Assembly (NCBI GenBank): GCA_023229505.1
Contig: JALNZD010000011.1
Location: forward strand, 27,457 to 91,456
DNA from: Bacteroidales bacterium
Lineage (GTDB): Bacteria > Bacteroidota > Bacteroidia > Bacteroidales > JAGOPY01
Reading direction: 5' to 3'
DNA length: 64,000 nucleotides
The translations under genes were made by a program, and so were the position numbers. Shown here piece by piece: positions 63,969-64,000 of the stretch (the first letter of the stretch is position 1; every line of letters begins with the position of its first letter). The notes under the pieces are model-generated. The model did no database searches. It saw only the letters and a program-made list of their open reading frames with translations, and had not been told where the DNA came from.

Positions 63969-64000
63969 ATGGGTAAAGATACAGAAATAAAATTAGTCGG
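63969..64000 (+). CDS. Possible start of an IS transposase, cut by window edge
   Basis: Only 11 codons (MGKDTEIKLVG region) lie inside. The start resembles IS4-type transposases of Bacteroidota, which begin MGK and continue with a GQP motif. The preceding 63905-63968 (GAGGGTACTCCC and following) could be the left end of the element, but no inverted repeat can be checked. Low support. Confidence 0.25.
   Translation, partial: MGKDTEIKLV

Noticed and set aside
1..64000. CRISPR array or rRNA operon
   Set aside because: No regularly spaced repeats with unique spacers and no rRNA-like sequence were seen in the window.

Overview
The window looks like the chromosome of an uncultured, probably anaerobic member of the Bacteroidota (Bacteroidales/Marinilabiliales-like). 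Several surface proteins carry C-terminal type IX secretion (T9SS) sorting domains. Two gingipain-type C25 peptidases, FISUMP proteins and a DUF2723 protein are present. Several promoters match the Bacteroidota pattern (TTTG at -33, TAnnTTTG at -7), and most genes lack a Shine-Dalgarno sequence. An O2-sensitive glycyl radical enzyme suggests anaerobic life. This placement is inferred from gene content; there is no rRNA or phylogenetic marker here.

Layout. 1-7.5 kb: a xylose module. xylB-xylA-xylE run leftward and, across a shared promoter region, a PA14-containing GH31 alpha-xylosidase lipoprotein runs rightward. Free xylose released at the envelope would be imported, isomerised and phosphorylated. 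7.8-15 kb: surface or hypothetical proteins, a small DUF6496 gene between hairpin-like sequences, an AT-rich endonuclease/phosphatase-like lipoprotein and a slipin. 15.3-20.9 kb: a proline iminopeptidase-like hydrolase, then a complete 4-hydroxyphenylacetate decarboxylase set (hpdB, hpdC, hpdA), which makes p-cresol, and a secreted Cache-domain protein. 20.9-25.5 kb: a tightly coupled leftward operon of unknown purpose (frameshifted small membrane protein, SDR, radical SAM, secreted SRPBCC-like protein, HemN/HemW-like radical SAM). 25.5-31.6 kb: a FISUMP protein, a TPR lipoprotein, two hypothetical genes and a DUF4143 ATPase between low-complexity tracts. 31.7-33.9 kb: a decayed two-component system, with a nonsense codon in the kinase and a frameshift in the regulator.

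34-41 kb: a GT2 glycosyltransferase, a polysaccharide deacetylase, a large DUF2723 membrane protein, phosphoglycerate mutase and a PPP-type phosphatase. 40.7-47.8 kb: two tandem T9SS-exported C25 cysteine peptidases, followed leftward-transcribed by nothing obviously related; a LolC/E-type permease lies upstream of them. 49-57.7 kb: a dihydroflavonol-reductase-like enzyme, a T9SS protein, a deleted GH3 remnant, tRNA-Thr, DoxX, an aquaporin, an orphan T9SS tail, a GNAT-like protein and a purple-acid-phosphatase-like lipoprotein. 57.8-59.6 kb: a mosaic segment with a 22-bp copy of the 5' end of tRNA-Pro, a 5'-truncated T9SS gene, an unidentified hairpin-rich element of about 225 bp, and the intact tRNA-Pro. 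59.6-64 kb: a YCF48-repeat T9SS protein, two FISUMP lipoproteins and the first codons of what may be an IS transposase.

The most interesting items are the HPAD system, whose active-site spacing matches the characterised clostridial enzyme; the uncharacterised SDR/double radical SAM/SRPBCC operon; and the structured element beside the tRNA-Pro fragment. Gene decay recurs (kinase/regulator pair, small membrane protein, GH3, T9SS tail). Some single-base lesions lie in homopolymer runs and could be assembly errors.
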